From CP2-2F sp034432555 (GTDB lineage: Bacteria; Chloroflexota; Anaerolineae; Aggregatilineales; UBA2796), in the NCBI GenBank assembly GCA_034432555.1, contig DAOUBW010000013.1, forward strand, positions 310,001 through 374,000: a DNA stretch of 64,000 bases, in the 5' to 3' direction. The notes under the pieces were generated by a model. That model was not told the DNA's origin. It did no database searches and worked only from the letters and a program-made list of their open reading frames with translations. The position numbers were made by a program, and so were the translations under genes. Below, piece by piece: positions 32,521-40,382 of the stretch. How positions within the stretch are numbered: the first letter of the stretch is position 1; each line of letters starts with the position of its first letter.

Positions 32521-33585
32521 ATGACCAAACGTACTCTCCTTGTCACAGGCTCTAGCGGTTTGATCGGCTCAGAAGTCGTCACTTACTTCGACTCACTCGG
32601 CTGGACAGTGCATGGCATGGATAACAACATGCGCGCCGATTTTTTCGGTGCCGGCGGCGATACACGCTGGAATCAGCAGCGGCTGATCAGCACTTGCCGC
32701 GCTTTTACGCACCACGAGGTAGATATTCGAGATCGGCGCGCTGTGCTGGAGGCAATCGCCGCGCTGCGCCCTGATTTGCTCGTACACGCCGCCGCGCAGC
32801 CATCGCACGATCTGGCTGCCAGCCGTCCCTTCGATGATTTCGACGTGAACGCTGTTGGCACGCTCAACTTGCTAGAGGCAGTTCGCCAGCATTCGCCCGA
32901 AACGGTCTTTATCTACCTGTCTACCAACAAGGTCTATGGTGACGCGCCCAACGAACTGCCTTTGGTCGAGCTGGAGACACGCTGGGACTACGCCCGTCCG
33001 GAAGATTACAACGGCATTCGTGAGGACATGCGGATTGATCAGTCAAAGCATTCCATCTTTGGCGCCTCGAAGGTGGCTGCTGATGTGATGGTGCAGGAAT
33101 ATGGGCGTTATTTCGGCATCCGCACCTGCTGCCTGCGTGGTGGCTGCCTCACCGGCCCCAATCATTCCGGTGTGGAGCTGCACGGCTTCCTCAGCTATCT
33201 GATCAAAGTCAACGTGACGGGCGGGCTGTATCGCATTTACGGCTATAAGGGCAAGCAAGTGCGCGATAACATCCACAGCTACGATGTGGCACGCTTTATC
33301 GAGGCGTTCTATGAGGCACCGCGTGTGGCAGAGGTCTATAACCTTGGCGGCGGGCGCGCTAACACGACCTCGATCCTAGAGGCGTTCAAGCACATTGAGG
33401 CGCTCAGCGGCAAGCCGATGCGCTATGAATATGTCGATCAGGCACGCGCCGGCGATCATATCTGCTATATCTCCGACCTTGCCAAGATGCGCGAACACTA
33501 TCCAGGTTGGGATATTACCAAGACGCTGGACATAGTTTTCGAGGAAATCTACCAGGCATGGCAAAGCCGTGTGACGCAAGCCTAG
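32521..33585 (+). CDS. NAD-dependent epimerase/dehydratase (extended SDR, CDP-paratose epimerase-like)
   Basis: 354 residues. The Rossmann motif LVTGSSGLIGSEVV is at the N-terminus and the sugar-nucleotide SDR blocks FIYLSTNKVYGDAPNELPL and RGGCLTGPNHSGVELHGF follow. The catalytic YxxxK motif reads F180-G-A-S-K184, so the usual Tyr is Phe; to my recollection relatives with SIFGVSK exist, so this may be a family trait. The closest functional analogy is CDP-paratose 2-epimerase, but the substrate is not proven. ATG 32521 is chosen over GTG 32500. Confidence 0.83.
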   Translation: MTKRTLLVTGSSGLIGSEVVTYFDSLGWTVHGMDNNMRADFFGAGGDTRWNQQRLISTCRAFTHHEVDIRDRRAVLEAIAALRPDLLVHAAAQPSHDLAASRPFDDFDVNAVGTLNLLEAVRQHSPETVFIYLSTNKVYGDAPNELPLVELETRWDYARPEDYNGIREDMRIDQSKHSIFGASKVAADVMVQEYGRYFGIRTCCLRGGCLTGPNHSGVELHGFLSYLIKVNVTGGLYRIYGYKGKQVRDNIHSYDVARFIEAFYEAPRVAEVYNLGGGRANTTSILEAFKHIEALSGKPMRYEYVDQARAGDHICYISDLAKMREHYPGWDITKTLDIVFEEIYQAWQSRVTQA

Positions 33586-33774
33586 CGCCGTTAGTCAGGT
33601 TGGGCTGCTATCTGCTGCGGCGCGGCAAGTGAGGCGAACGCCCGCTGATCGAGCAGCGCTGTGGCAGCCATGCACACAATTTCGGCAGCACATGCCCTTG
33701 ATCCTCACTACGCCTAGTCCGCGCCGTTCGGTGAAGATTAAAAGATGGCTAGAATCTTTCAGGTTGGCAGTGTA
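33586..33774. other. Intergenic region without recognised genes
   Basis: The space between the epimerase stop and the LysM promoter. No ORF with coding character or clear hairpin was seen. Confidence 0.4.
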
Positions 33775-33804
33775 TTGCAGCAATTCTCATTCCTGACTTA
33801 TAAT
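33775..33804 (+). promoter_or_regulatory. Predicted promoter for the LysM gene
   Basis: TTGCAG (33775-33780), 18-base spacer, TATAAT (33799-33804), about 37 bases before the ATG at 33841, with AGGAG eight bases ahead of that start. Confidence 0.6.
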
Positions 33805-33840
33805 CGTGGACAGATTAGCCTTACGACAGGAGAGTGGACA

Positions 33841-34512
33841 ATGCGAGCCTTGCGCCGTGCCTATCTTTTTTTCGTGGTTATCCTGCTGTGTGCGGTTGCC
33901 CTTGCCGCTTTGCCCACGGCGCCTGCCCAAGCTCAAGGCGGCAGAACGTATGTGGTGCAGCCGGGCGATACGCTCTTTAGCATTGCGTCGCGCTTTGGCG
34001 TTGGCGTCAGCGAACTCGCCACCATTAACGGTTTTTATGATGTGAACCGTGTTTTCGTTGGGCAAGTCTTGGTGCTGCCGGCTGGCGCTGCACAGCCACA
34101 ACAGCCCGTCGTGCCAGTCGTGCGCCCTGTGGTACAGCCTGTTTACCCACCCGGCACCACCGTCACCACCGTGACGACTTTCACCGCCTACACCGTGCGG
34201 CGCGGGGATACGCTGGCGGGCATCGCTGCCAATTTCAACACGACCATTGCTGCCATTATGGGTGCCAATGGCATTAGCAATCCTAACCTGATCTACGTCG
34301 GGCAGCGCTTGAACGTCCCGCGTACGCGCACCACGATTGTGCCAGCGCCGCGCACTAATGTGCCACGCGGACGTACCTATGTGGTGCAGCCAGGCGATAA
34401 TTTATTCCTGATTGCAGCGCGTTTTCATCGGAATGTGTATGATATTGCCCGTGTGAATGGCATCCTGAACTTGAACCATATCTTTGTTGGGCAGGTTTTG
34501 GTCATTCCCTAG
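33841..34512 (+). CDS. Secreted triple-LysM protein
   Basis: 223 residues: signal peptide (AYLFFVVILLCAVALAALP, cleavage near APAQAQ) followed by three LysM modules. They start at TYVVQPGDTLFSIASRF, AYTVRRGDTLAGIAANF and TYVVQPGDNLFLIAARF and each ends with a VGQ-L-V-P type strand. LysM modules bind peptidoglycan glycans. No catalytic domain is attached, so a cell-wall-associated binding or structural role is likely. The start at 33841 follows AGGAG; the longer open frame upstream overlaps the promoter. Confidence 0.9.
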   Translation: MRALRRAYLFFVVILLCAVALAALPTAPAQAQGGRTYVVQPGDTLFSIASRFGVGVSELATINGFYDVNRVFVGQVLVLPAGAAQPQQPVVPVVRPVVQPVYPPGTTVTTVTTFTAYTVRRGDTLAGIAANFNTTIAAIMGANGISNPNLIYVGQRLNVPRTRTTIVPAPRTNVPRGRTYVVQPGDNLFLIAARFHRNVYDIARVNGILNLNHIFVGQVLVIP

Positions 34513-34544
34513 TCCACTGAGCGTCGAGAGGTAACAGGGCGTTG

Positions 34545-35324
34545 ATGGCACGTGATTCTGTTGATCGACTCTATTCAGAACTGCCGTTGGTATTAGGGCA
34601 TCGTGGGGCTAGCTTTGATGCGCCCGAAAATACATTAGCAGCTTTTCTGCAGGCGCGCCAACAAGGCGCCGACGGTGTTGAGCTAGATACGATGCTCACC
34701 CGTGATGGTGTGCCTGTTGTTATCCATGATTTCACCTTAGATAAAACGACCAACGGCAGCGGCTTGGTCAAAGATCACGACTTGCGCGCTATCAAGACCC
34801 TTGATGCCGGCAGCCACTATGATTTCCAGTTCCGCGATGAGCGTGTGCCAACCCTTGATGAAGCCTTTGAAGCGCTCGGCACAGAGATGATCATCAATGT
34901 GGAGCTAAAAACGGTGGCGTGGCGCTCGGATGGGCTTGAACTGGCTGTGCTGAACGTCATCCGCCGCCACAATGCCGCCAACCGCGTGATCATCTCGTCC
35001 TTCAATCCGTTTGCCCTGCGCCGTTTCCGTGCGCTGGCGCCACATATTCCGCTTGGCTACCTCTACGCGCCCAACGAGCCGATCTATCTACGGTTTGGCT
35101 GGTTCCTGATCGGCTTCCCACATGAAGCACGCCATCCCCATCACAGCCTGATTGATGCGCGCTTTATGGCGTGGGCAAAGGCGGGGCAGTTCCGCGTCCA
35201 CACATGGACGGTGGATGATCCCTACCGTATTCGCCAACTACGCGATCTTGGTGTGGATGCTATCATCACCAACCGCCCAAATGTTGCCTTAGAGTCACTC
35301 GGTAGGCGTGTGCGCGCTCGCTAA
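34545..35324 (+). CDS. Glycerophosphodiester phosphodiesterase
   Basis: 259 residues. Hydrolyses glycerophosphodiesters to glycerol-3-phosphate and an alcohol. GDPD motifs: LGHRGASFDAPENTLAAF (catalytic His and Arg, then Glu), VELDTMLTRDGVPVVIHDF (metal ligands and the second catalytic His) and INVELKT. The C-terminal block VHTWTVDDPYRIRQLRDLG is typical. No signal peptide is seen, so it is cytoplasmic (UgpQ-like). It lies 32 bases after the LysM gene, perhaps in one transcript. Confidence 0.92.
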   Translation: MARDSVDRLYSELPLVLGHRGASFDAPENTLAAFLQARQQGADGVELDTMLTRDGVPVVIHDFTLDKTTNGSGLVKDHDLRAIKTLDAGSHYDFQFRDERVPTLDEAFEALGTEMIINVELKTVAWRSDGLELAVLNVIRRHNAANRVIISSFNPFALRRFRALAPHIPLGYLYAPNEPIYLRFGWFLIGFPHEARHPHHSLIDARFMAWAKAGQFRVHTWTVDDPYRIRQLRDLGVDAIITNRPNVALESLGRRVRAR

Positions 35325-35325
35325 G

Positions 35326-35354
35326 TTGCGTAAAGCCCCCGCCGTCGTTAAACT
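35326..35354 (+). promoter_or_regulatory. Predicted promoter for the glycosidase gene (near-leaderless)
   Basis: TTGCGT (35326-35331), 17-base spacer, TAAACT (35349-35354). The ATG at 35363 is nine bases after the -10, so the message would have essentially no leader. There is no Shine-Dalgarno sequence. Confidence 0.45.
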
Positions 35355-35362
35355 GGCACGCT

Positions 35363-36667
35363 ATGCTTACCAAACGTGCTAGGATAATCTTAATCATGGG
35401 TGCGCTTGCCATATTCGCAGGGAGCGCTGCCCTTGCCGTTGATCTCGCTATGCGGGGCGCCGTATGGCACTATCTGTACAGCGTCACGGGCGAACAGACG
35501 CCCTTCTCACAGCTTTATGCTTTCCTCGATTATTTGGGCAACCTTTCGCGGCGGATGCCCAACACTGCCGATCATTTGCCCATTGCCTATATCGTCGAAA
35601 ATCCGCTGGGTGTGAACAGCTTCTTAGAGCTGGAGCCAGAACTTGCCAAGCGTGAGCGCCAAATGCAGATGATCGCAGCGGCGGGCATGGGTTGGGTGCG
35701 CCAAAAATTCACCTGGCAGGATATTGAGATACGCGGGCGCGGCAACTTTATTGATGACCGTAATGATCTGGATGGCGACGGCATCCCCGATCCGATAGAT
35801 GCTTGGGAAAAGTACGATACGATTGTAGACTTGGCAGACCAGTACGGCGTGCAGATTTTGGCGCGGCTTGGCACGCCGCCCGCTTGGAGCCAGCCTGAAG
35901 GTCTGCAAGGCACCTTCGCACCGCCCACCGATCTACAGGACTTTGTGAATTACGCCATTGCAGTGGCGGAGCGCTACAAAGGGCGCGTGACGCATTTCCA
36001 AATCTGGAATGAGCCGAATCTCGCCATCGAATGGGGCAATCAGCCTGTTGACCCTGAGCGCTACACCGAGCTGCTCTGCCGCACCTACCGCGCACTGAAG
36101 GCAGTTGATCCACAAATCATCGTGGTGAGCGGCGCCTTAGCACCAACTATTGACCTTAGCGGCTACAACCTGAGCAGTTTTGTCTTTTTAGAGCGCATGT
36201 ATGCCGCCGGCGCCAAAGATTGCTTCGATGTGCTTGGCGCGCAAGGCTATGGCTTATTTTCAGGACCGACCGACCAGCGCTTGCGGATCACGACGATCAA
36301 TTTTGCCCATGTGGTCTGGCTGCGCGATATGCTGGTGGCACATGATGACGCCGCCAAGCCAATCTGGGTGGGCGAGATGGCGTGGAATCCCGTCCCTGAT
36401 GATCCCAACATCCAGGATCGGCTGACCTATGGGCAGGTTAGTGAGGCTCAGGCAGCACAGTACGCTGTAGATGCCTACGAACGGGCGCGCACGGAGTGGC
36501 GCTGGCTGGGCGTAATGGCATATTGGTTCTTCAAGCGCCCTGATGAGAGCGAGATCAACCAGAGTTGGTACTATTTCCGCATGGTTGATCCTGATTTTAC
36601 GCCGCGCCCTGTCTATTTCGCCATTCAGGACTACGCCAAAGCGCGTTTTGGCAGCCCATCAGACTGA
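35363..36667 (+). CDS. Membrane-anchored glycoside hydrolase, clan GH-A (GH39-like)
   Basis: 434 residues. An N-terminal anchor or signal (IILIMGALAIFAGSAALAV) is followed by a TIM-barrel enzyme. The acid/base Glu is in THFQIWNEPNLAIEWG (N-E-P signature) and the nucleophile Glu is probably in PIWVGEMAWNPV. The D-x-D-G-D-G-x-x-D segment (DRNDLDGDGIPDPID) looks like a calcium-binding insertion. The fold resembles GH39/GH5-type enzymes; the polysaccharide substrate is unknown. It lies 38 bases after the GDPD gene. Confidence 0.8.
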   Translation: MLTKRARIILIMGALAIFAGSAALAVDLAMRGAVWHYLYSVTGEQTPFSQLYAFLDYLGNLSRRMPNTADHLPIAYIVENPLGVNSFLELEPELAKRERQMQMIAAAGMGWVRQKFTWQDIEIRGRGNFIDDRNDLDGDGIPDPIDAWEKYDTIVDLADQYGVQILARLGTPPAWSQPEGLQGTFAPPTDLQDFVNYAIAVAERYKGRVTHFQIWNEPNLAIEWGNQPVDPERYTELLCRTYRALKAVDPQIIVVSGALAPTIDLSGYNLSSFVFLERMYAAGAKDCFDVLGAQGYGLFSGPTDQRLRITTINFAHVVWLRDMLVAHDDAAKPIWVGEMAWNPVPDDPNIQDRLTYGQVSEAQAAQYAVDAYERARTEWRWLGVMAYWFFKRPDESEINQSWYYFRMVDPDFTPRPVYFAIQDYAKARFGSPSD

Positions 36668-36733
36668 TCCTCGCACGCGCATCCGCCACGCCTACCAGAA
36701 ATCGTAGGATGGCACAAAGCACCTCGATGTGGC

Positions 36734-36763
36734 TTGCCGCGTTGTAAAGACGCGCTGTATACT
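36734..36763 (+). promoter_or_regulatory. Predicted promoter for the small ORF and rsmI
   Basis: TTGCCG (36734-36739), 18-base spacer, TATACT (36758-36763). AAAGGAG follows directly ahead of the small ORF start at 36786. Confidence 0.6.
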
Positions 36764-36785
36764 TATCCCAAAAGGAGCGCTTGTC

Positions 36786-36890
36786 ATGCCAACTCTAACC
36801 CCTGCTCTAATCGAAAAGCGGAACGCCCTCGCTGTCGGTCAGGGCATCAGCCTAGAGGCAGCGCTGTGGCAGTGGCTGGCAAGGCACTAA
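36786..36890 (+). CDS. 34-residue small ORF ahead of rsmI
   Basis: ATG 36786 is preceded by AAAGGAG eight bases upstream and a good promoter, and the frame ends with TAA at 36888-36890, eight bases before the rsmI start. The product begins MPTLTPALIEKRNALAVG and ends in LWQWLARH; it is a short, possibly helical, peptide with two Trp. No homologue is known to me. rsmI itself has no good RBS, so translation of this ORF may feed ribosomes to rsmI. It could be a leader or a genuine small protein. Confidence 0.55.
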   Translation: MPTLTPALIEKRNALAVGQGISLEAALWQWLARH

Positions 36891-36898
36891 ACGCGCCC

Positions 36899-37738
36899 AT
36901 GCACACCCTCTATCTGATTCCCACACCGATCGGCAACCTCGAAGATATTACGCTGCGTGCGCTGCGCTTGCTGCGCGAAGTGCGCCTAATCGCCGCTGAG
37001 GATACGCGCCATTCGCGCATCTTGCTCGATCACTACCAGATCAGCACGCCGATGATCAGCTACCACGAACACAACAAACTGGCGCGCCTCGAAAGCATTC
37101 TAGAGGCATTGACACAAGGGGATGTCGCGCTTATCTCGGATGCTGGCACCCCCACCCTTTCCGATCCCGGTTACGAATTGGTGCGTGCGGCATTGGCAGC
37201 AGGCGTGACGGTCGTGCCGCTGCCGGGCGCCAACGCGGCAATCACAGCGCTCACTGCCTCAGGCTTGCCCACCGATGCCTTTCTGTACCTCGGCTTTCCG
37301 CCGCGCCGTCCCAGCAAACTGCGCGCCTTCCTGAAGCACTATGCAGCATTGCGCGCTACGCTGATCTTTTACGAAAGTCCGAATCGGTTGGTGGACACAC
37401 TGCGCGCCATGCTGGAAGTCTTTGGAGATCGGCAGGCAGTAGTTGCCCTAGAGCTGACCAAATTCTTTGAGGGCTTTTCGCGGGCGCCGCTCAGTGCGCT
37501 GATCAGCACCTTCGCGGCGCAAGCGCCACGTGGCGAAGTGACGCTCTTGGTGGAAGGCGCGCCCGAAGTGCCTGATGCAAGCTGGGACGAAGAGCGTGTG
37601 CGCCAAGCCCTTCAGCACTTGCTGGCAGACGGCGTAAAGCGCAGCACTGCCGCAAAGCAAATCGCGGCACTGTCCGGCTGGGATCGTGCTGAGGTCTACG
37701 CGCTAGATGAAACAGCCGACGCTGAATCGGACGTTTGA
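36899..37738 (+). CDS. rsmI: 16S rRNA (cytidine(1402)-2'-O)-methyltransferase RsmI
   Basis: 279 residues. Uses S-adenosylmethionine to methylate the 2'-OH of C1402 in 16S rRNA. The N-terminal LYLIPTPIGNLEDITLRAL, AAEDTRHSRILLDHY and ALISDAGTPTLSDPGYELV blocks and VPLPGANAAITALTASGLP are classic for RsmI and the tetrapyrrole-methylase fold. The start at ATG 36899 is chosen because the family begins here; the upstream frame overlaps the small ORF. Confidence 0.95.
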   Translation: MHTLYLIPTPIGNLEDITLRALRLLREVRLIAAEDTRHSRILLDHYQISTPMISYHEHNKLARLESILEALTQGDVALISDAGTPTLSDPGYELVRAALAAGVTVVPLPGANAAITALTASGLPTDAFLYLGFPPRRPSKLRAFLKHYAALRATLIFYESPNRLVDTLRAMLEVFGDRQAVVALELTKFFEGFSRAPLSALISTFAAQAPRGEVTLLVEGAPEVPDASWDEERVRQALQHLLADGVKRSTAAKQIAALSGWDRAEVYALDETADAESDV

Positions 37739-37750
37739 GCGCAGCCTTGC

Positions 37751-37909
37751 TCAACGGGCAGCCCTTCGGCAGCGCTCTGAGCAGTATTTCACCGCATCCC
37801 AGACTTTTGCCCATTTTTTGCGCCATTCAAAGGGACGCCCACACACGACGCATACCTTGATCGGCTTGGGATCGTTCCCTTGCCGCTTGCCGCTATTTTT
37901 GTGAGGCAT
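37751..37909 (-). CDS. DUF2256 zinc-binding mini-protein
   Basis: 52 residues from ATG 37909 with AGGAG five bases upstream. The core VCVVCGRPFEWRKKWAKVW followed by VKYCSERCRR has four Cys arranged as a zinc finger and matches DUF2256 almost word for word. DUF2256 proteins often sit near photolyase-type genes; none is visible here. The function is unknown. The gene is convergent with rsmI, 12 bases apart. The long upstream open frame is not used. Confidence 0.88.
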   Translation of the reverse strand: MPHKNSGKRQGNDPKPIKVCVVCGRPFEWRKKWAKVWDAVKYCSERCRRAAR

Positions 37910-38030
37910 AGTCACTCCTGCTAGGCTTACCCTACGGATTCTATACGCAAGCCCTGTCGAATGCCTATTCATCGTCACTTTGGCGCACTTGGCACGGTAA
38001 AACTGCTTAGAGATGTATGGAGGTATAACA

Positions 38031-39020
38031 ATGCGGTTGAAACAATGGTTAACCCTTGCCCTGATCGCTGCCTTTGTGCTGGCTGCTGTGCCACCCCAAG
38101 GGACGGCGCGTGCGCTTGGTGTTTCGGCGGTGCGCTTCGGGGCAACCTGTGGTGATTTCTCGCTGTTGGTGGCAGTCACTGGCTCGGAAGATGACGGCGG
38201 CGGCTTGGATAAGTTCCGTTACTTCATCTTCGATGGCAACGGCAAAAAGCTCTATCAGGAAGATGCTGTGCGGCGTGTTGGCGTCACGGGCGGCTCGCAA
38301 GTCATCAACATGAGCTACGATAACGACGGTGCGGATGGTCCACCTACTAAAAATCCAATCCGCTTGCAGATCATTGACCTAGACGCCAACAACAATCCAA
38401 AGGCGTTGCTGCGCGATGAGACGGTGAATGCCTCGTGCTTGCCATCTGCCAGCCCAGTCACCATCACGGAAAATTTCCGCCCCGTGCCGTTCCTCAAGGC
38501 ATTCTTCGTCGGCGAGACGCCGCTCTACCGCTTCCCAGCGCGAGAGCCAATTGATCTGCGGATTGTGGCAGGTAAAGAGCATTTTGCCTACTACCGTTCA
38601 CCCGATTCGCAGTGGATAGCAATTGATGTGAGCGGTGAGCAGCTCATGTGGGTGCCAACGGCTGTTGTCTCGGTGGAGCTAGGGCGTTTGGGCTTGCCGC
38701 CACGCCGCATTGACGGCAGCGATCCTGCGACTGCCGCCGCCATCACACAACCGACGCCCATTCCCGGCACCATCATCGTGCCGATTGGGCAGCCCGTCGG
38801 TTCGGCGCTGGTCACCACACGCCTACGCTTCCGTGCTACACCATCCCTCACGGGCAGGCAGATCGGCACGATTCCCTTTGATAGCGTTGTGCCAGTCTAC
38901 GGGCGGAACAACGCGGGCAACTTCATCAAGGTGCAGTATAACGGCTTGCTCGGTTGGGTCTCGACGTGCTGCATCAACCTGATTGATGTGCCACTTAGCC
39001 AACTGCCGCGTGTGGAGTAG
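38031..39020 (+). CDS. Secreted protein with C-terminal bacterial SH3 domain
   Basis: 329 residues. Signal peptide (MRLKQWLTLALIAAFVLAA, cleavage near GTARA). The first half is a beta-rich domain with an unknown fold (SLLVAVTGSEDDGGGLDKF). The C-terminal ~70 residues form an SH3b domain (TTRLRFRATPSLTGRQIG, then VQYNGLLGWVSTCC). SH3b domains usually target cell-wall peptides. ATG 38031 follows GGAGG by seven bases; the longer frame begins six residues upstream. A strong terminator lies just behind the gene. Confidence 0.8.
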   Translation: MRLKQWLTLALIAAFVLAAVPPQGTARALGVSAVRFGATCGDFSLLVAVTGSEDDGGGLDKFRYFIFDGNGKKLYQEDAVRRVGVTGGSQVINMSYDNDGADGPPTKNPIRLQIIDLDANNNPKALLRDETVNASCLPSASPVTITENFRPVPFLKAFFVGETPLYRFPAREPIDLRIVAGKEHFAYYRSPDSQWIAIDVSGEQLMWVPTAVVSVELGRLGLPPRRIDGSDPATAAAITQPTPIPGTIIVPIGQPVGSALVTTRLRFRATPSLTGRQIGTIPFDSVVPVYGRNNAGNFIKVQYNGLLGWVSTCCINLIDVPLSQLPRVE

Positions 39021-39043
39021 GCGCTAAGCACCCGCTTAGGCAC

Positions 39044-39077
39044 TGTGGGCGAGGATGATCTCGCCCACAATCTTTTC
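39044..39077 (+). terminator. Intrinsic terminator after the SH3 gene
   Basis: TGTGGGCGAG-GATGAT-CTCGCCCACA, a perfect 10-bp stem with six-base loop, followed by ATCTTTT. The core GGGCGAG/CTCGCCC recurs in hairpins at 61209 and 62731. Confidence 0.85.
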
Positions 39078-39091
39078 CTGCCCTCACGAAC

Positions 39092-39118
39092 TGTCACAAA
39101 ATGAACGCCTCGCTCGTC
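39092..39118 (+). promoter_or_regulatory. ECF41-type sigma factor promoter
   Basis: TGTCACA (39092-39098), 16-base spacer, CGTC (39115-39118). This is the published ECF41 consensus (TGTCACA and CGTC elements). The ECF41 sigma factor gene itself lies at the end of the same two-gene unit, so autoregulation is expected. Confidence 0.8.
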
Positions 39119-39154
39119 TTATCTCCCAGAAGCAGATTATCAGCAGAGGGAAAC

Positions 39155-40360
39155 ATGATGAGCAACCCAACCCAACTCCTTATCCTTGGCGCAGGCTATG
39201 CTGGGCTAATAGCAGCCTTCCGACTCGGACGCGCCGTTCAGGGCAAACCAATCACCGTCACATTGATCAACGATAGCCCACGCTTTGTAGAGCGGGTGCG
39301 CCTGCATCAGGTGGCAGCCGCGCAGCCTGTGCGCGCCCGCCCGATTCAAGGCTTGCTGCGCGGTAGCGGTGTGCGCTTTGTGCAGGGCAGAGTAACGCGC
39401 ATCATGGCACAATCACAGCAAGTTCACCTGACCACACCCGATGGCGAACAAGTGCTAAGCTACAATTACCTGCTCTATGCCTTAGGCAGCCAAACCGATT
39501 TTGGGCGTGTGCGCGGCGCACAGCAACATACACTTGCCGTTGGCAACGCTGCCGATGCGGCACGCTTGCGCGAACGCCTGCCACAGCTTGCCGCCGGCAG
39601 CACGCTCATTGTGGTGGGTGGTGGCTTGACGGGCATCGAAACTGCCACCGAATTGGCAGAGCGCTACCCTGCTTTGCGGGTGCGCTTGGTAACAAGTGGG
39701 CGACTAGGCGAAGGGCTTTCCGAACGCGGGCGTCAGCACGTGCGGCAAGTTTTGGCGCGCTTGGGCGTCACGCTGCACGAGAATACGCCCGTTCAGGCGG
39801 TGGAGGCAGACACGCTGCATACCGCCAATGGCGAGCGCCTGCCGTTTGCCTTGTGTGTGTGGGCGGCGGCGCTGCGCGCTGTGCCGTTGGCAGCCGACTC
39901 AGGCTTGGCGACCAACGAACACGGGCAGCTTTTGGTCTCGCCAATGCTAAGCAGCCTCAGCGCGCCGAACATCTTTGGGGCAGGTGATGGCGCCGCCTTT
40001 GCAGAGGCGCACGGCGTACCGATCCGCATGGCGTGCGCCACTGCGCTGCCAATGGGCGCACAGGCTGCCGATAACCTGTGGGCAGCCCTGCACGGCAAAC
40101 CACAAAAGCCGTTTGGCTTTGGCTACGCAGTGCAGTGTGTGAGCTTAGGGCGGCAGGATGGGCTAGTCCAGTTTGTGCGCCGCGATGACCGCCCAACCGA
40201 GCGCGTCATCACTGGCAGGCTGGCAGCCTTCATCAAAGAGTGCATCTGCCGTTATGCAGCGTTTTCGGCAATTGCACCGTGGCTGGCAATCAATTACCGT
40301 TGGCTGGGGCAGAATGCCTTTGGCAGCGCCCATGAACCGACCGTGATGATACAATCCTAA
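39155..40360 (+). CDS. NDH-2-like NAD(P)/FAD-dependent oxidoreductase
   Basis: About 401 residues from ATG 39155, or 39158. FAD site: LLILGAGYAGLIAAFRLG. NAD(P) site: LIVVGGGLTGIETATELAERY. The C-terminal region APNIFGAGDGAAFAEAHGV contacts FAD in NADH dehydrogenase type II proteins. ATG 39101 cannot be used because it lies inside the ECF41 promoter. Oxidoreductases of this type are a usual partner of ECF41 sigma factors (the carboxymuconolactone-decarboxylase/oxidoreductase/epimerase group), so the enzyme is the likely target of the regulator that follows. The electron acceptor is unknown. Confidence 0.88.
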   Translation: MMSNPTQLLILGAGYAGLIAAFRLGRAVQGKPITVTLINDSPRFVERVRLHQVAAAQPVRARPIQGLLRGSGVRFVQGRVTRIMAQSQQVHLTTPDGEQVLSYNYLLYALGSQTDFGRVRGAQQHTLAVGNAADAARLRERLPQLAAGSTLIVVGGGLTGIETATELAERYPALRVRLVTSGRLGEGLSERGRQHVRQVLARLGVTLHENTPVQAVEADTLHTANGERLPFALCVWAAALRAVPLAADSGLATNEHGQLLVSPMLSSLSAPNIFGAGDGAAFAEAHGVPIRMACATALPMGAQAADNLWAALHGKPQKPFGFGYAVQCVSLGRQDGLVQFVRRDDRPTERVITGRLAAFIKECICRYAAFSAIAPWLAINYRWLGQNAFGSAHEPTVMIQS

Positions 40361-40382
40361 GCTTAGTGTGAGGGAATGCCGT

